Positions 49,242 to 57,584 of a stretch of 64,000 nucleotides of DNA are shown here, piece after piece. Within the stretch, counting starts at the first letter, position 1; each line of letters begins with the position of its first letter. The translations under genes were made by a program, and so were the position numbers. This DNA comes from Rhizobium oryziradicis (lineage in GTDB: Bacteria; Pseudomonadota; Alphaproteobacteria; Rhizobiales; Rhizobiaceae), in NCBI RefSeq assembly GCF_001939045.1, contig NZ_MKIM01000031.1, positions 357,013-421,012 of the forward strand, written 5' to 3'. A model generated the notes under the pieces. It saw nothing but the letters and a program-made list of their open reading frames with translations, was not told the origin of the DNA and ran no database searches.

Positions 49242-49799
49242 TTGACGATTGCAGTTTCACCACAGTCCTTGCCAGCGTTGGTTTTAAACGCTGACTATAG
49301 GCCACTGAGTTATTATCCCTTGTCGCTCTGGTCCTGGCAGGACGCGATCAAGGCGGTTTTTCTTGACCGTGTCAACATCATTGCTGAATATGATCATTCG
49401 GTGTGCTCGCCCAGCTTTTCCATGCGGCTGCCCAGCGTTGTCAGCCTGAAAACCTATGTGCAGCCGACGCGAAACCCAGCCTTTACCCGCTTCAATGTCT
49501 TTCTGCGCGACAAGTTTCAATGCCAATATTGTGGATCCCACGACGATCTGACCTTTGATCACGTCGTTCCACGCGCCCATGGGGGGGAAACCACGTGGAT
49601 GAACGTGGTTGCCGCCTGTTCGCCGTGCAATTTGCGAAAAGGTTCCAAGCTGCCGAAACAGGCCGGGATGTTTCCAGCCCAAAAGCCCTATCAGCCGAGC
49701 GTGCAGGATCTGCATAACAATGGCAGGCTTTTTCCACCCAACTATCTGCATGAAAGCTGGGTGGATTATCTCTATTGGGACTCTGAGCTTCAGCCTTAA
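49242..49799 (+). CDS. HNH endonuclease
   Basis: Protein of 185 residues with a zinc-bound HNH nuclease domain: CQYC (94-97), the catalytic FDHVVPRAHGGETTWMN (His107, Asn121) and CSPCN (126-130). The N-terminal 75 residues (PALVLNADYRPLSYYPLSLWSWQDAIK) are the conserved extension of the chromosomal HNH family found in many alphaproteobacteria and cyanobacteria, unrelated to restriction systems. It starts with TTG at 49242, with AGGAGA six bases before. No methyltransferase or phage gene is adjacent, so the role may be in repair. It ends three bases from the convergent dsbB gene. Confidence 0.9.
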   Translation: MTIAVSPQSLPALVLNADYRPLSYYPLSLWSWQDAIKAVFLDRVNIIAEYDHSVCSPSFSMRLPSVVSLKTYVQPTRNPAFTRFNVFLRDKFQCQYCGSHDDLTFDHVVPRAHGGETTWMNVVAACSPCNLRKGSKLPKQAGMFPAQKPYQPSVQDLHNNGRLFPPNYLHESWVDYLYWDSELQP

Positions 49800-49802
49800 C
49801 AT

Positions 49803-50315
49803 TCAGGCGTTGATTCGCTTTGCACCGAAAAAGGCAATACTCGCGAGAATAAGGCTGGTGACAACATTCCAGCCAGCCAGCGAGATGCCAAAAATCCGAA
49901 GCGCTGCTTCGGTGCAGGATGGGCCTTTGAAGCTGTTGAGCTGGCCCAAAATGTCGCCTGTGCCGGTAAAGCCAGCGCCCGCAGTGGCCGAGCAAGCACT
50001 TGGGCCTTCCCAGAAATGCCACTCAACGCCTGCGTGGTAGACGCCAAGTCCTGCGCTGACAATCATGATGACGCCTAGCAGCAAAATCAGGCTTTTGGTG
50101 ACGCGGGCTGGCAGATGCATGGCTGCGCAGACAAGCGTGATCACGCCAATCACCAGACCAATATAATAGGGCTTGCGTTGCAGCAAGCAAAGCTCGCAGG
50201 GAATATAGCCGCCGATATATTCAAAGGCGAGTGCCGAGCCGATCACGGCTGCCATGCCAAAAACAAGAAGGGAAGCGGTGGTGAGGCCCGTTCGAGGGGA
50301 AAGCGCTGTCGTCAT
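49803..50315 (-). CDS. dsbB: disulfide bond formation protein B
   Basis: Four-helix inner-membrane quinone oxidoreductase that reoxidises DsbA. The first redox pair is CELC in IPCELCLLQRKPYYIG; the second pair lies in the second periplasmic loop (SACSATAG and GPSCTEAALR). About 170 residues, typical. ATG 50315 is preferred over the TTG one codon upstream. Transcribed after the YqaA gene with a 15-base gap, so the two are likely co-expressed; no dsbA is in the window. Confidence 0.92.
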   Translation of the reverse strand: MTTALSPRTGLTTASLLVFGMAAVIGSALAFEYIGGYIPCELCLLQRKPYYIGLVIGVITLVCAAMHLPARVTKSLILLLGVIMIVSAGLGVYHAGVEWHFWEGPSACSATAGAGFTGTGDILGQLNSFKGPSCTEAALRIFGISLAGWNVVTSLILASIAFFGAKRINA

Positions 50316-50330
50316 CAAGATCTCCTGTCC

Positions 50331-50921
50331 TCAAACTGCGAGGACGTGAAAAGCGGCATACAACAGAATAAGCACAACTGCACCACCGGCGGCAATTAAA
50401 CCCAGCCTCTTCTCGATAAAGTGACGGATTGGCTCGCCATAACGCTGCAACAGCCACGCCAGAAAGAAGAACCTTGCGCCGCGTGCCACAATGGCCGAGA
50501 TGATAAACAGCCAGATATCGACATGCACAACACCAGACAGGATCGTGACAATCTTGATAGGCGGAAGATGGGCGAGGCCCGATGTGACGAGCAACAAGAC
50601 AATCGTCTCATAGCTCACCGACTGGCGAAGCTGATCAAAGGCGTCAGCCTTGCCATAAAATTCCAATATTGGTCGCGCCACGCTCTCATAGGCGTAATAG
50701 CCCAAAACCCAACCGGCAATGCCGCCCAGAACGGATGTGATGGTGGCAATGATGGCATAACGCCAGACTTTTTCTGGCTTTGCCAAAGCCATGGGCAAAA
50801 ACAGCACGTCGGCCGGAACCAGAAACACGGAGCTTTCGACAAAAGAGATAATGCCGAGCCAGACTTCTGCCGATTTGCGCGAAGCCAGCGACATGGTCCA
50901 GTCATAGAGGCGTCGCAGCAT
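50331..50921 (-). CDS. YqaA family (DedA-like/SNARE-associated) membrane protein
   Basis: Polytopic membrane protein of 196 residues of the YqaA branch of the VTT/DedA superfamily: SFVESSVFLVPADVLFLPM, GGIAGWVLGYYAYE and the late FIISAIVARGARFFFLAWLL with the conserved Arg are characteristic. DedA relatives transport polyprenyl phosphate or phospholipids across the membrane; the YqaA substrate is unknown. The N-terminus MLRRLYDWTMSLA is the usual one. First gene of a pair with dsbB. Confidence 0.9.
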   Translation of the reverse strand: MLRRLYDWTMSLASRKSAEVWLGIISFVESSVFLVPADVLFLPMALAKPEKVWRYAIIATITSVLGGIAGWVLGYYAYESVARPILEFYGKADAFDQLRQSVSYETIVLLLVTSGLAHLPPIKIVTILSGVVHVDIWLFIISAIVARGARFFFLAWLLQRYGEPIRHFIEKRLGLIAAGGAVVLILLYAAFHVLAV

Positions 50922-51101
50922 TTTTATTCCCTATGGTTTTCAACAGAAACACACCTTGTAAGCAGGCACGAAATCATGTGCCCTGTTGCAGATGCTAAGT
51001 CTTTATGGGCAAAGCCTTGTTATGTGTAAATGCGGCTGAATTAGCGTTGCGGTGTTTGTGGCAGGTTTTTCGGCAAAATTGAAAAAAAAGCAAAATTTGG
51101 G

Positions 51102-51131
51102 TTGACCGATACCCCGTTCTGCATGTATTCG
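51102..51131 (+). promoter_or_regulatory. putative promoter of tRNA-Leu
   Basis: TTGACC (51102-51107), an 18-base spacer and TATTCG (51126-51131), about 16 bases before the tRNA 5' end; an A/T-rich run (51070-51098) upstream could act as an UP element. Confidence 0.5.
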
Positions 51132-51146
51132 CTCCCCATCCTTAAG

Positions 51147-51231
51147 GCCCCTTTGGCGGAATTGGTAGACGCGCCTGACTCAAAATCAGGTTCCGAGAGG
51201 AGTGCTGGTTCGATTCCGGCAAGGGGCACCA
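51147..51231 (+). tRNA. tRNA-Leu (anticodon CAA)
   Basis: Class II tRNA with acceptor GCCCCTT/AAGGGGC, encoded CCA, anticodon stem CCTGA/TCAGG around the loop CTCAAAA (anticodon CAA, reading UUG), a long variable arm (TTCCGAGAGGA), and T arm CTGGTTCGATTCCGG. 85 bases. No integrase follows, so there is no sign of a tRNA-targeted island. Confidence 0.97.
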
Positions 51232-51449
51232 TAGACTTTCAACCGCAGCAAAATCTTGCTCTGTTCTTACGCGGTTATTTCCCGATTTTTGCATTTCATT
51301 TGGCCATTTTAGCGGTATTTTTGCGCTTTTCACTCAAGCACGGATTTTCTGGATTCGTGGCAAAAATCATGCGGGACCTCAGTGTAAAACGGCCTCTTAT
51401 GCTCCATATAGGATGTGAGAGTGGCCGAATTGACAGGGTGGAGATTGCA

Positions 51450-52877
51450 ATGAAAAATTTCGAGAAATTTTATATTGATGGCGCATGGGTTGATCCCCTC
51501 AGCACCGCTCGTCTGTCCGTGATCAATCCTGCCACGGAAATGCCGTTTGCCACCATCGCCATGGGCTCCAAGGCCGATGCCGAGCGGGCGATTATGGCAG
51601 CAAGAGCGGCTTTCACCAGCTTTAGCGAAACCTCTTTTGCCGAGCGGCTGGACTTGATGGAGCGTATCTTGAGCATTCTCAAGCGCCGCAACGACGAGAT
51701 TGGCGATATGATTTCCCGCGAAATGGGGGCACCTGTTCCCATGGCGCGCAGCCAGCAGGCCGGAATTGGCATTGCCCATTTCAGCGCCACAATCGAGGCC
51801 ATGAAGAGCTTCGAGTTTGAGTATATGCAAGGCACCACCCGCATTGTTCATGAACCGATCGGCGTTGTCGGCATGATCACCCCATGGAACTGGCCGATGA
51901 ACCAGATTGCTTGCAAGGTTGCGCCAGCACTGGCGACCGGCTGCACCATGGTGCTGAAACCGTCGGAAATTGCGCCGCTCAATGCCATTCTGTTTGCCGA
52001 AGTGCTGGATGAAGCGGGCGTTCCCAAGGGCGTTTTCAATCTGGTCAATGGTGATGGCCCAACGGTTGGCGCTGTGCTCGCTTCTCATCCCGAGATCGAT
52101 ATGGTGTCATTCACCGGCTCCACCCGTGCCGGTATTTCGGTGGCGCAAGCGGCGGCTCCCACGGTGAAGCGTGTGCATCAGGAACTGGGCGGTAAATCTC
52201 CCAATATCGTGCTGCGCAGCGCTAATCTGGAAGAGGCTGTTGCGGCCGGTGTTCGCAAATGCTGTGACAATTCCGGCCAATCGTGCAATGCGCCCACCCG
52301 CATGCTGGTGCCGATGGAAAGCATGGATGCTGCCATTGAAATCGCCGTGAAGACAGCCAACAGCATTACCGTTGGCGCACCTGATAATGAAGCAACCGTG
52401 ATTGGTCCGGTGGTCAGCGAAGCCCAGTTTGATAAGATTCAAGGGTTGATCAAGGTGGGCATTGATGATGGCGCGGACTTGATTGTCGGCGGTCCCGGAC
52501 GTCCTGCCCATCTCAATTCCGGCTATTACGTGCGCCCGACCGTGTTTGCCCGCGTGACCAATGACATGACCATTGCGCGCGAAGAAATCTTCGGCCCGGT
52601 GTTGTCGATTTTGGGCTATGATACTGTCGAGGATGCTGTGGCGATTGCCAATGATACGCCTTATGGTCTGGCCGCCTATATTCAGGGCGATCTGACTGAC
52701 GCGCAGGCTTTGTCGCGCAAGCTGCGCGCTGGTGTTGTGCGCGTCAACGCATCAGCCTGGGATGGCTTTGCGCCGTTTGGTGGCTATAAGCAATCCGGCA
52801 ATGGCCGTGAATATGGTAAGTTCGGCCTGCACGAATTTACCGAGATCAAAGGCGTTGTCGGCTATCTTGACGCCTGA
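51450..52877 (+). CDS. NAD-dependent aldehyde dehydrogenase family protein
   Basis: Aldehyde dehydrogenase superfamily enzyme, 475 residues. The cofactor fold shows ITPWNWP and FTGSTRAG, the general-base Glu is in HQELGGKSPNIVL, and the nucleophile Cys is in CDNSGQSCNAPTRML. The Cys neighbourhood (SGQSCNAPTR) is of the type often found in aldehyde dehydrogenases of unknown substrate. The ATG at 51450 opens MKNFEKFYIDGAWVDP with GGTGGAG before it; the longer open frame runs through tRNA-Leu and cannot be the gene. It precedes the acyl-CoA synthetase gene by about 120 bases. Confidence 0.95.
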   Translation: MKNFEKFYIDGAWVDPLSTARLSVINPATEMPFATIAMGSKADAERAIMAARAAFTSFSETSFAERLDLMERILSILKRRNDEIGDMISREMGAPVPMARSQQAGIGIAHFSATIEAMKSFEFEYMQGTTRIVHEPIGVVGMITPWNWPMNQIACKVAPALATGCTMVLKPSEIAPLNAILFAEVLDEAGVPKGVFNLVNGDGPTVGAVLASHPEIDMVSFTGSTRAGISVAQAAAPTVKRVHQELGGKSPNIVLRSANLEEAVAAGVRKCCDNSGQSCNAPTRMLVPMESMDAAIEIAVKTANSITVGAPDNEATVIGPVVSEAQFDKIQGLIKVGIDDGADLIVGGPGRPAHLNSGYYVRPTVFARVTNDMTIAREEIFGPVLSILGYDTVEDAVAIANDTPYGLAAYIQGDLTDAQALSRKLRAGVVRVNASAWDGFAPFGGYKQSGNGREYGKFGLHEFTEIKGVVGYLDA

Positions 52878-52895
52878 AATATCTGCGTTTTTGCA

Positions 52896-52922
52896 CCGCC
52901 ACATCAGGGCATGATGTGGCGG
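52896..52922. terminator. stable hairpin after the aldehyde dehydrogenase gene
   Basis: Perfect 11-bp stem CCGCCACATCA/TGATGTGGCGG with a 5-base loop, 18 bases after the stop codon. No T tract follows, so it may be a weak terminator or an mRNA 3'-end stabiliser. Confidence 0.5.
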
Positions 52923-52996
52923 CGCAGCATAGTCACAGGTGTATTGTGCGACTGCGAAGGCAATGCTAGTCTTATCCATCAATATGGATAGGCCCG

Positions 52997-54658
52997 ATGT
53001 TTTTGCCCGCTGGCTCCTCCTATGAGGCGCTTTTTCAAGATTTCTGCTGGAACATACCTGATCGCTTCAACATGGGTCGGGTTGTGTCGGATGCGTGGGC
53101 GGTGCGCGCGCCTGATCGTATCTGCCTGGAGCATTTTTCCACCGATGGCCATCACCAATCCATGACCTATGGTGCCTTGGCGGCGCAGTCTTCTGCTTTT
53201 GCCCATGCCTTGTCCAAGCTTGGCATTGGTGTTGGCGATAGGGTCGCGTTGCTGTTGCCACAGGGCTTTGCCACCGTGGTCGCCCATGTGGCGATTTATA
53301 AATTGGGGGCGATTGCCGTGCCTCTGGCGCTGCTGTTTGGCGCGGATGCCTTGCAGTATCGGTTGAAAACGGCGGGTGCCGTGGCGGTTGTGACCAATGA
53401 TTTCGGCCTGCTTCGCCTCAATGATCTGCGCGCCACCTTGCCGCAATTGCAGCATGTGATTTCGACGGAGACAGACGGCAGCGGTGTTTTATCCTTCACC
53501 AGCCTGTGCCAGCAGGGATCCTCTGATTTTCAAGGGGCGGAAACCGGCCCGGATGATCCGGCGCTGATGATTTTCACCTCTGGCACCACGGGTGCCGCCA
53601 AGGGTGCCTTGCATGGCCATCGCGTCTTGGCGGGTCACATTCCCGGCTTCCAACTGGCCCATGAGGGCTTGCCGCTGGCGGGCGACAAGATCTGGACGCC
53701 ATCGGACTGGGCCTGGGCGGGTGGGCTTTTGAATGTGCTGATGCCCGCCCTGATGCTGGGTGTGCCGGTTGTGTCATCGCCTGCGCAAAAATTTGATCCG
53801 CATATGGCGTTTCGCATCATGGCCGAGATGAAGGTGCGCAACGCCTTTATCCCACCAACCGCCTTACGTTTGCTAAAGACAGTCGAGAACCCCCGTGCAC
53901 ACTATGATCTGGTGTTGCGCAGCATTGGCTCTGCGGGCGAATCGCTGGGGCGTGAGACCTATGAATGGGTCAAATCAGCGCTTGGCATCACGCCCAACGA
54001 GTTCTATGGCCAGACCGAATGCAATTTCGTGCTGTCGTCGGCCGCCAATCTCGGTGTCAGTAAAGCCGGAGCCATTGGCAAGCCGGTACCGGGGCATCGG
54101 GTGGCCATTGTGGATGCGCAAGGCCGTGAGGTGCCGGTGGGGCAGTTGGGGCAGGTGGCCATAGCGCGGCCCGATCCGGTGATGTTTTTGCACTATTGGC
54201 AAGACCCGGAGGCAAGCGCGCAAAAATTTGTTGGCGACTGGATGTTGACCGGCGATCTTGGGCACCAAGATGCTGAGGGCTATATTGCATTTTTCGGACG
54301 CGATGATGACGTCATCACCTCGTCCGGCTATCGCATTGGACCAGCCGAGATTGAGGATTGCCTGATTGCGCATCCTGCGGTGCGCCTGGCTGCGGCGATT
54401 GGCAAGCCGGATGCATTGCGCACAGAAATCGTCAAAGCCTATGTTGTGTTGGCGGATGGCTTTACCCCAAGCGACGCCTTGGCGGCGGAGATTGCCGATT
54501 GGGTCAAGCACCGCTTGTCCATGCATGAATACCCGCGCGAAGTGGCTTTTATCGATGATATGCCACTCACCACCAGTGGCAAGGTTATTCGCAGGCTGCT
54601 GCGAGAGCGTGATATGCCGCAGCAGACGGCGTTCAAGCGTCAAACACGGGCAGTTTAA
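52997..54658 (+). CDS. AMP-dependent acyl-CoA synthetase/ligase
   Basis: Member of the ANL superfamily, 553 residues. The AMP-binding P-loop is IFTSGTTGAAKG, followed by EFYGQTECNF (the A5 motif), TGDLGHQDAEGYIAFFGRDDDVITSSGYRIGPAEIE and the C-terminal lysine region TTSGKVIRR. It is close to acetyl-/medium-chain acyl-CoA synthetases in layout, so it activates a carboxylate to its CoA thioester; the chain length is not clear. It starts at ATG 52997 and ends overlapping the convergent CelD-type gene by four bases. Confidence 0.93.
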   Translation: MFLPAGSSYEALFQDFCWNIPDRFNMGRVVSDAWAVRAPDRICLEHFSTDGHHQSMTYGALAAQSSAFAHALSKLGIGVGDRVALLLPQGFATVVAHVAIYKLGAIAVPLALLFGADALQYRLKTAGAVAVVTNDFGLLRLNDLRATLPQLQHVISTETDGSGVLSFTSLCQQGSSDFQGAETGPDDPALMIFTSGTTGAAKGALHGHRVLAGHIPGFQLAHEGLPLAGDKIWTPSDWAWAGGLLNVLMPALMLGVPVVSSPAQKFDPHMAFRIMAEMKVRNAFIPPTALRLLKTVENPRAHYDLVLRSIGSAGESLGRETYEWVKSALGITPNEFYGQTECNFVLSSAANLGVSKAGAIGKPVPGHRVAIVDAQGREVPVGQLGQVAIARPDPVMFLHYWQDPEASAQKFVGDWMLTGDLGHQDAEGYIAFFGRDDDVITSSGYRIGPAEIEDCLIAHPAVRLAAAIGKPDALRTEIVKAYVVLADGFTPSDALAAEIADWVKHRLSMHEYPREVAFIDDMPLTTSGKVIRRLLRERDMPQQTAFKRQTRAV

Positions 54659-55953
54659 GCGTCTTTTTTGCGCTTGCCCAACACCTTGTCGCGCAGAATG
54701 CGGGCGAGATTGCGGGTGTTGCGATAGAGGTGCAATTGCGCTGCGGCCTGGCGCACATCTTTGTCGCTGTTGCGTTTCAGGCCAATGACCAAAGTGCCCA
54801 TGGTCTCGCGCTCTCGCCACAGCCTGCTCATGATCGGGTGATCAGCCACCGCGCAAGAATCGGTGCGCATGATATTGGCATCATCGAGGTGCCATTCTGT
54901 CAGCTCGCTGGTGAGTAGTTTGCCGGGCGAAAAGCGCGCATAGCGCTCATCATAGGCGGTCTTCCAGGTATACGCCTCGCCGTTCATGATGAAGACAATC
55001 ATCGAGGCAATGGCACTGTCATCGAGATCCAGCGTGTGAATACGCACGGCATCAATGGTGGCAAGGTTGGTGATGGCCTCGCGCGCAAAGGCGGCATGAA
55101 GCCGGTCCATGACCATGGCGGTGCGCTTTCGGCCCTTCCAGCCGCTGGCTTCCAGCGCCAGAAATTCTTCCATCCGCGTTTCAATTTCCTGCGGCTGGCG
55201 GGCGATGCAATAGGCGACAGTGCCTTGTTTTTCCAGCAATCGCATTTGCCTGCGCATGTCGCGCAAATGGGATTTGCCGACAGATTGCGCCAGATAGGTC
55301 GGTCCATCTTCTAGGCTTTCCAGCATCGGGCGTTGCACCATATTGGCCACCGTCAACGGCAAGTCGCGGTTGATGGCGACAGCGCGGAGCAGTTGGGCCA
55401 CGGGGCCATCCATCCGCAAATCGGGAAAGACGATTACATTCGGCAATTTTGCAACGGGGCTGCCCAGCGCCTCCAGAAGATTGTCAATGGTCTCGCTGGC
55501 GTCTTCTGCATCCACCAGGGGGGTGCCAAGGGGACCAAACGGATTGGACCAGACCCGCAAAATCGGTGGACCCATGGAAAAACCGGGCTTTTCAATGGAA
55601 AATGGCATCAACAGGCGAATACGCGAGCGGCCGCTGCGATCATCCCGGATCAGCGCTGTTCGCACCTGCCGCTCATCGAGACGCGGAATGGCCGGAGCCA
55701 AAAACCGCGCCGAGAAAAACACATTGGGCTCAAGGGCGCGATTGGTGAGAAAATCCATTTCCTCTTCGAGGTCATAGCTGGCCTGACGGGGATAGAGCCA
55801 CAGTTTGCGCCCCACTCTGCCAACCGCAATCTGCCCGTCTGCGGGGGGAGCCGGTGTCGCCTTGCTCACAGTTTGCGGTCCTTGCGGAACGGTTTCTGCG
55901 TCAAGCCTGTTGTCAATTCCGTCCATGGACAATTTTATCTCAGCCACGATCAT
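54655..55953 (-). CDS. CelD/BcsL-type GNAT acetyltransferase
   Basis: Protein of about 432 residues with an Acetyltransf_6 (CelD/BcsL, FemAB-like) domain. Blocks such as KSHLRDMRRQMRLLEKQG, EEFLALEASGWKGRKRTA and SMIVFIMNGEAYTWKTAYDERYARFSPGKLL are those of the cellulose-biosynthesis CelD group; such enzymes may acetylate exopolysaccharide. The downstream partner (upstream in transcription) is a Wzx-type flippase, supporting a role in polysaccharide export. Start ATG 55953 or 55926; the gene overlaps the flippase gene's end slightly. Confidence 0.88.
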   Translation of the reverse strand: MIVAEIKLSMDGIDNRLDAETVPQGPQTVSKATPAPPADGQIAVGRVGRKLWLYPRQASYDLEEEMDFLTNRALEPNVFFSARFLAPAIPRLDERQVRTALIRDDRSGRSRIRLLMPFSIEKPGFSMGPPILRVWSNPFGPLGTPLVDAEDASETIDNLLEALGSPVAKLPNVIVFPDLRMDGPVAQLLRAVAINRDLPLTVANMVQRPMLESLEDGPTYLAQSVGKSHLRDMRRQMRLLEKQGTVAYCIARQPQEIETRMEEFLALEASGWKGRKRTAMVMDRLHAAFAREAITNLATIDAVRIHTLDLDDSAIASMIVFIMNGEAYTWKTAYDERYARFSPGKLLTSELTEWHLDDANIMRTDSCAVADHPIMSRLWRERETMGTLVIGLKRNSDKDVRQAAAQLHLYRNTRNLARILRDKVLGKRKKDA

Positions 55954-57343
55954 GTCCTTTGAGCCGTGAGAGCGGATCGGCGAATGCAAACAAAACGATA
56001 CCCAATGCGCGCCGGACTGCGATATGCAAGAGCAGCGCTTCTACAAGTGTCGCAAGAGCGGTGGCCATGGCGGCACCAACTAACCCATAAAGTGGGATGA
56101 GAGTTACATTCAGCCCTATATTTGCAATAAGTGCAATGAGATACAGCAGCACGCACAAATTTTGTCGCCCAGCCATGGTCAGAAGCACTTCTCCGGGGCC
56201 AATCAATGCTTTTGTCAGGATGCCTGCAAACAGGATGGCCATGAGCGGATAGCCAGCCGTGAAATTGTGCCCGAACAGGCCCAGCAGCAGCTTGCCTGCT
56301 GCCAGAACAATCAGGCCAATGCACAGCGATGGCCAAAAGCACCAGCGCGCCATCTTGCCAGAAAACGCTGCCAATGGCCGGATGTCGTCGGCATTCATCA
56401 AGGCGGAAAAGCGCGGACCTGCGGCGGCTTTGACGGCAAAATAGACAAATTGCACCATGGCCATGGTTTTCGCGGCCGCAAAATAGATGCCCACCTGATC
56501 GGGCGGCAAATACAGCCCAACCACAACCACATCGGAATTGGTCAACAGAAACAGAAACCCTTCGATGAAAAAAATGGGTACGGCAACGCGAAACCACACC
56601 CAGAAATCGATTCGTCTGGGCGATTTTGGAAATTTGTTTCTCATCCGCCAACTGACCGTGAGGAACTGCCCAAGGGTGGTGATATAGGTGGCGACCAAGG
56701 CCGCCTGCATGGCTGTGGTTGCCACGCGCGGCTGGCCCAATCCGACAAAGCCCAGCATCAACCCTAAAATCAACAAGGGCCGGATGATATAGGTGGGGCT
56801 GAGGGCTACCACAGCCCAGCTATTGGCGCGGGCGGTGCCATCCAGCACGTCGCCAAGGGCAATCATCGGCAGGGCAAACAGGCCCAAAAACAGCGGCGTG
56901 ATATAATAGGCAGCGATGCGCTCTCCGCCAACATGCAGCACGGTAAGCCCGACCACGGCCAGCAGACTGGCAATGCCTATGGCAACCAGCCTTGCGGTGA
57001 GGGTCAAGCCTAGGATCGGCTCTATTTCGCCACGCCCCTGATATTGCGGCAAAAAGCGAATGATGGTGGAGTGAAAGCCAAGGCAGGACAGATTGCCAAA
57101 CAGAACCACCAGCACCCAGACAAAAACGAAAATGCCATATTCGAAATCGCCCATCAGGCGGGCCTGAATGATTTGCGAAAAAAAGGCTATTGCCGCACTG
57201 ACTATGCGGATGGCAAACGCCACAAGCGCCATGCGCTGGGCGCGGGCCACGTCATCATCTTCAATCAGGGCATGGAACAGTTTGCGAGCAGGCCCTGCCA
57301 GCCGGGAAGGCAGATGTCTTTCCACCATCTGGACAAGAGCCAT
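55940..57343 (-). CDS. oligosaccharide flippase family protein (Wzx/MATE fold)
   Basis: Multi-pass inner-membrane protein of 467 residues with about twelve helices, of the polysaccharide biosynthesis (PF01943/PF13440) group. Blocks such as ARLMGDFEYGIFVFVWVLVVLFG near the N-terminus (the A-L-x-P-x-E/G-Y-G motif of flippases) and the C-terminal GLNVTLIPLYGLVGAAMATALATLVEALLL are typical. It moves lipid-linked saccharide units across the membrane. The first in-frame codon is TTG; I chose the ATG at 57343. The adjacent CelD gene suggests an exopolysaccharide pathway whose other enzymes lie elsewhere. Confidence 0.9.
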   Translation of the reverse strand: MALVQMVERHLPSRLAGPARKLFHALIEDDDVARAQRMALVAFAIRIVSAAIAFFSQIIQARLMGDFEYGIFVFVWVLVVLFGNLSCLGFHSTIIRFLPQYQGRGEIEPILGLTLTARLVAIGIASLLAVVGLTVLHVGGERIAAYYITPLFLGLFALPMIALGDVLDGTARANSWAVVALSPTYIIRPLLILGLMLGFVGLGQPRVATTAMQAALVATYITTLGQFLTVSWRMRNKFPKSPRRIDFWVWFRVAVPIFFIEGFLFLLTNSDVVVVGLYLPPDQVGIYFAAAKTMAMVQFVYFAVKAAAGPRFSALMNADDIRPLAAFSGKMARWCFWPSLCIGLIVLAAGKLLLGLFGHNFTAGYPLMAILFAGILTKALIGPGEVLLTMAGRQNLCVLLYLIALIANIGLNVTLIPLYGLVGAAMATALATLVEALLLHIAVRRALGIVLFAFADPLSRLKGHDRG

Positions 57344-57388
57344 GATCAAAACGCAATACTCACAAGATGATACGGTAAAACCAATATT

Positions 57389-57427
57389 TAGAGCCTGTCA
57401 GGTTCAGATTGAACCTGACAGGCTCTA
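57389..57427. repeat. perfect 18-bp inverted repeat
   Basis: Arm TAGAGCCTGTCAGGTTCA (57389-57406), loop GAT, and the exact complement (57410-57427). It lies 13 bases before copy E of the dispersed repeat, making a composite element between the flippase gene and secA. A very stable hairpin in RNA of either strand. Confidence 0.85.
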
Positions 57428-57440
57428 AATTCTTTGTTTT

Positions 57441-57490
57441 CGTTTGTCTTTTCGGGAAAACCGGGTTCCACTTTTCCCTGACAAACTCTA
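57441..57490 (-). repeat. dispersed intergenic repeat, copy E
   Basis: Minus strand TAGAGTTTGTCAGGG, then AAAAGTGGAACCCGGTTTTC and CCGAAAAGACAAACG; the best-preserved copy in the window. With copy B it defines the full 50-base unit. Confidence 0.85.
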
Positions 57491-57536
57491 GTCTTGCCAG
57501 TTCAGGGTTAACAAAATCCTGTCGCGCATACAGAAA

Positions 57537-57562
57537 CGGGACACATCTTGCGATGTGTCCCG
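57537..57562 (-). terminator. terminator hairpin after secA
   Basis: Perfect 11-bp stem CGGGACACATC/GATGTGTCCCG with a 4-base loop, 22 bases past the secA stop codon; followed on the minus strand by TTTCTG. Confidence 0.75.
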
Positions 57563-57584
57563 ACCAATTTTGGGTTTATGCAGA

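Noticed and set aside
51147..51449. tRNA-Leu as attachment site of an integrated element
   Set aside because: No integrase gene, no repeat of the tRNA 3' end downstream, and housekeeping genes follow at once. The same holds for tRNA-Arg at 1649.
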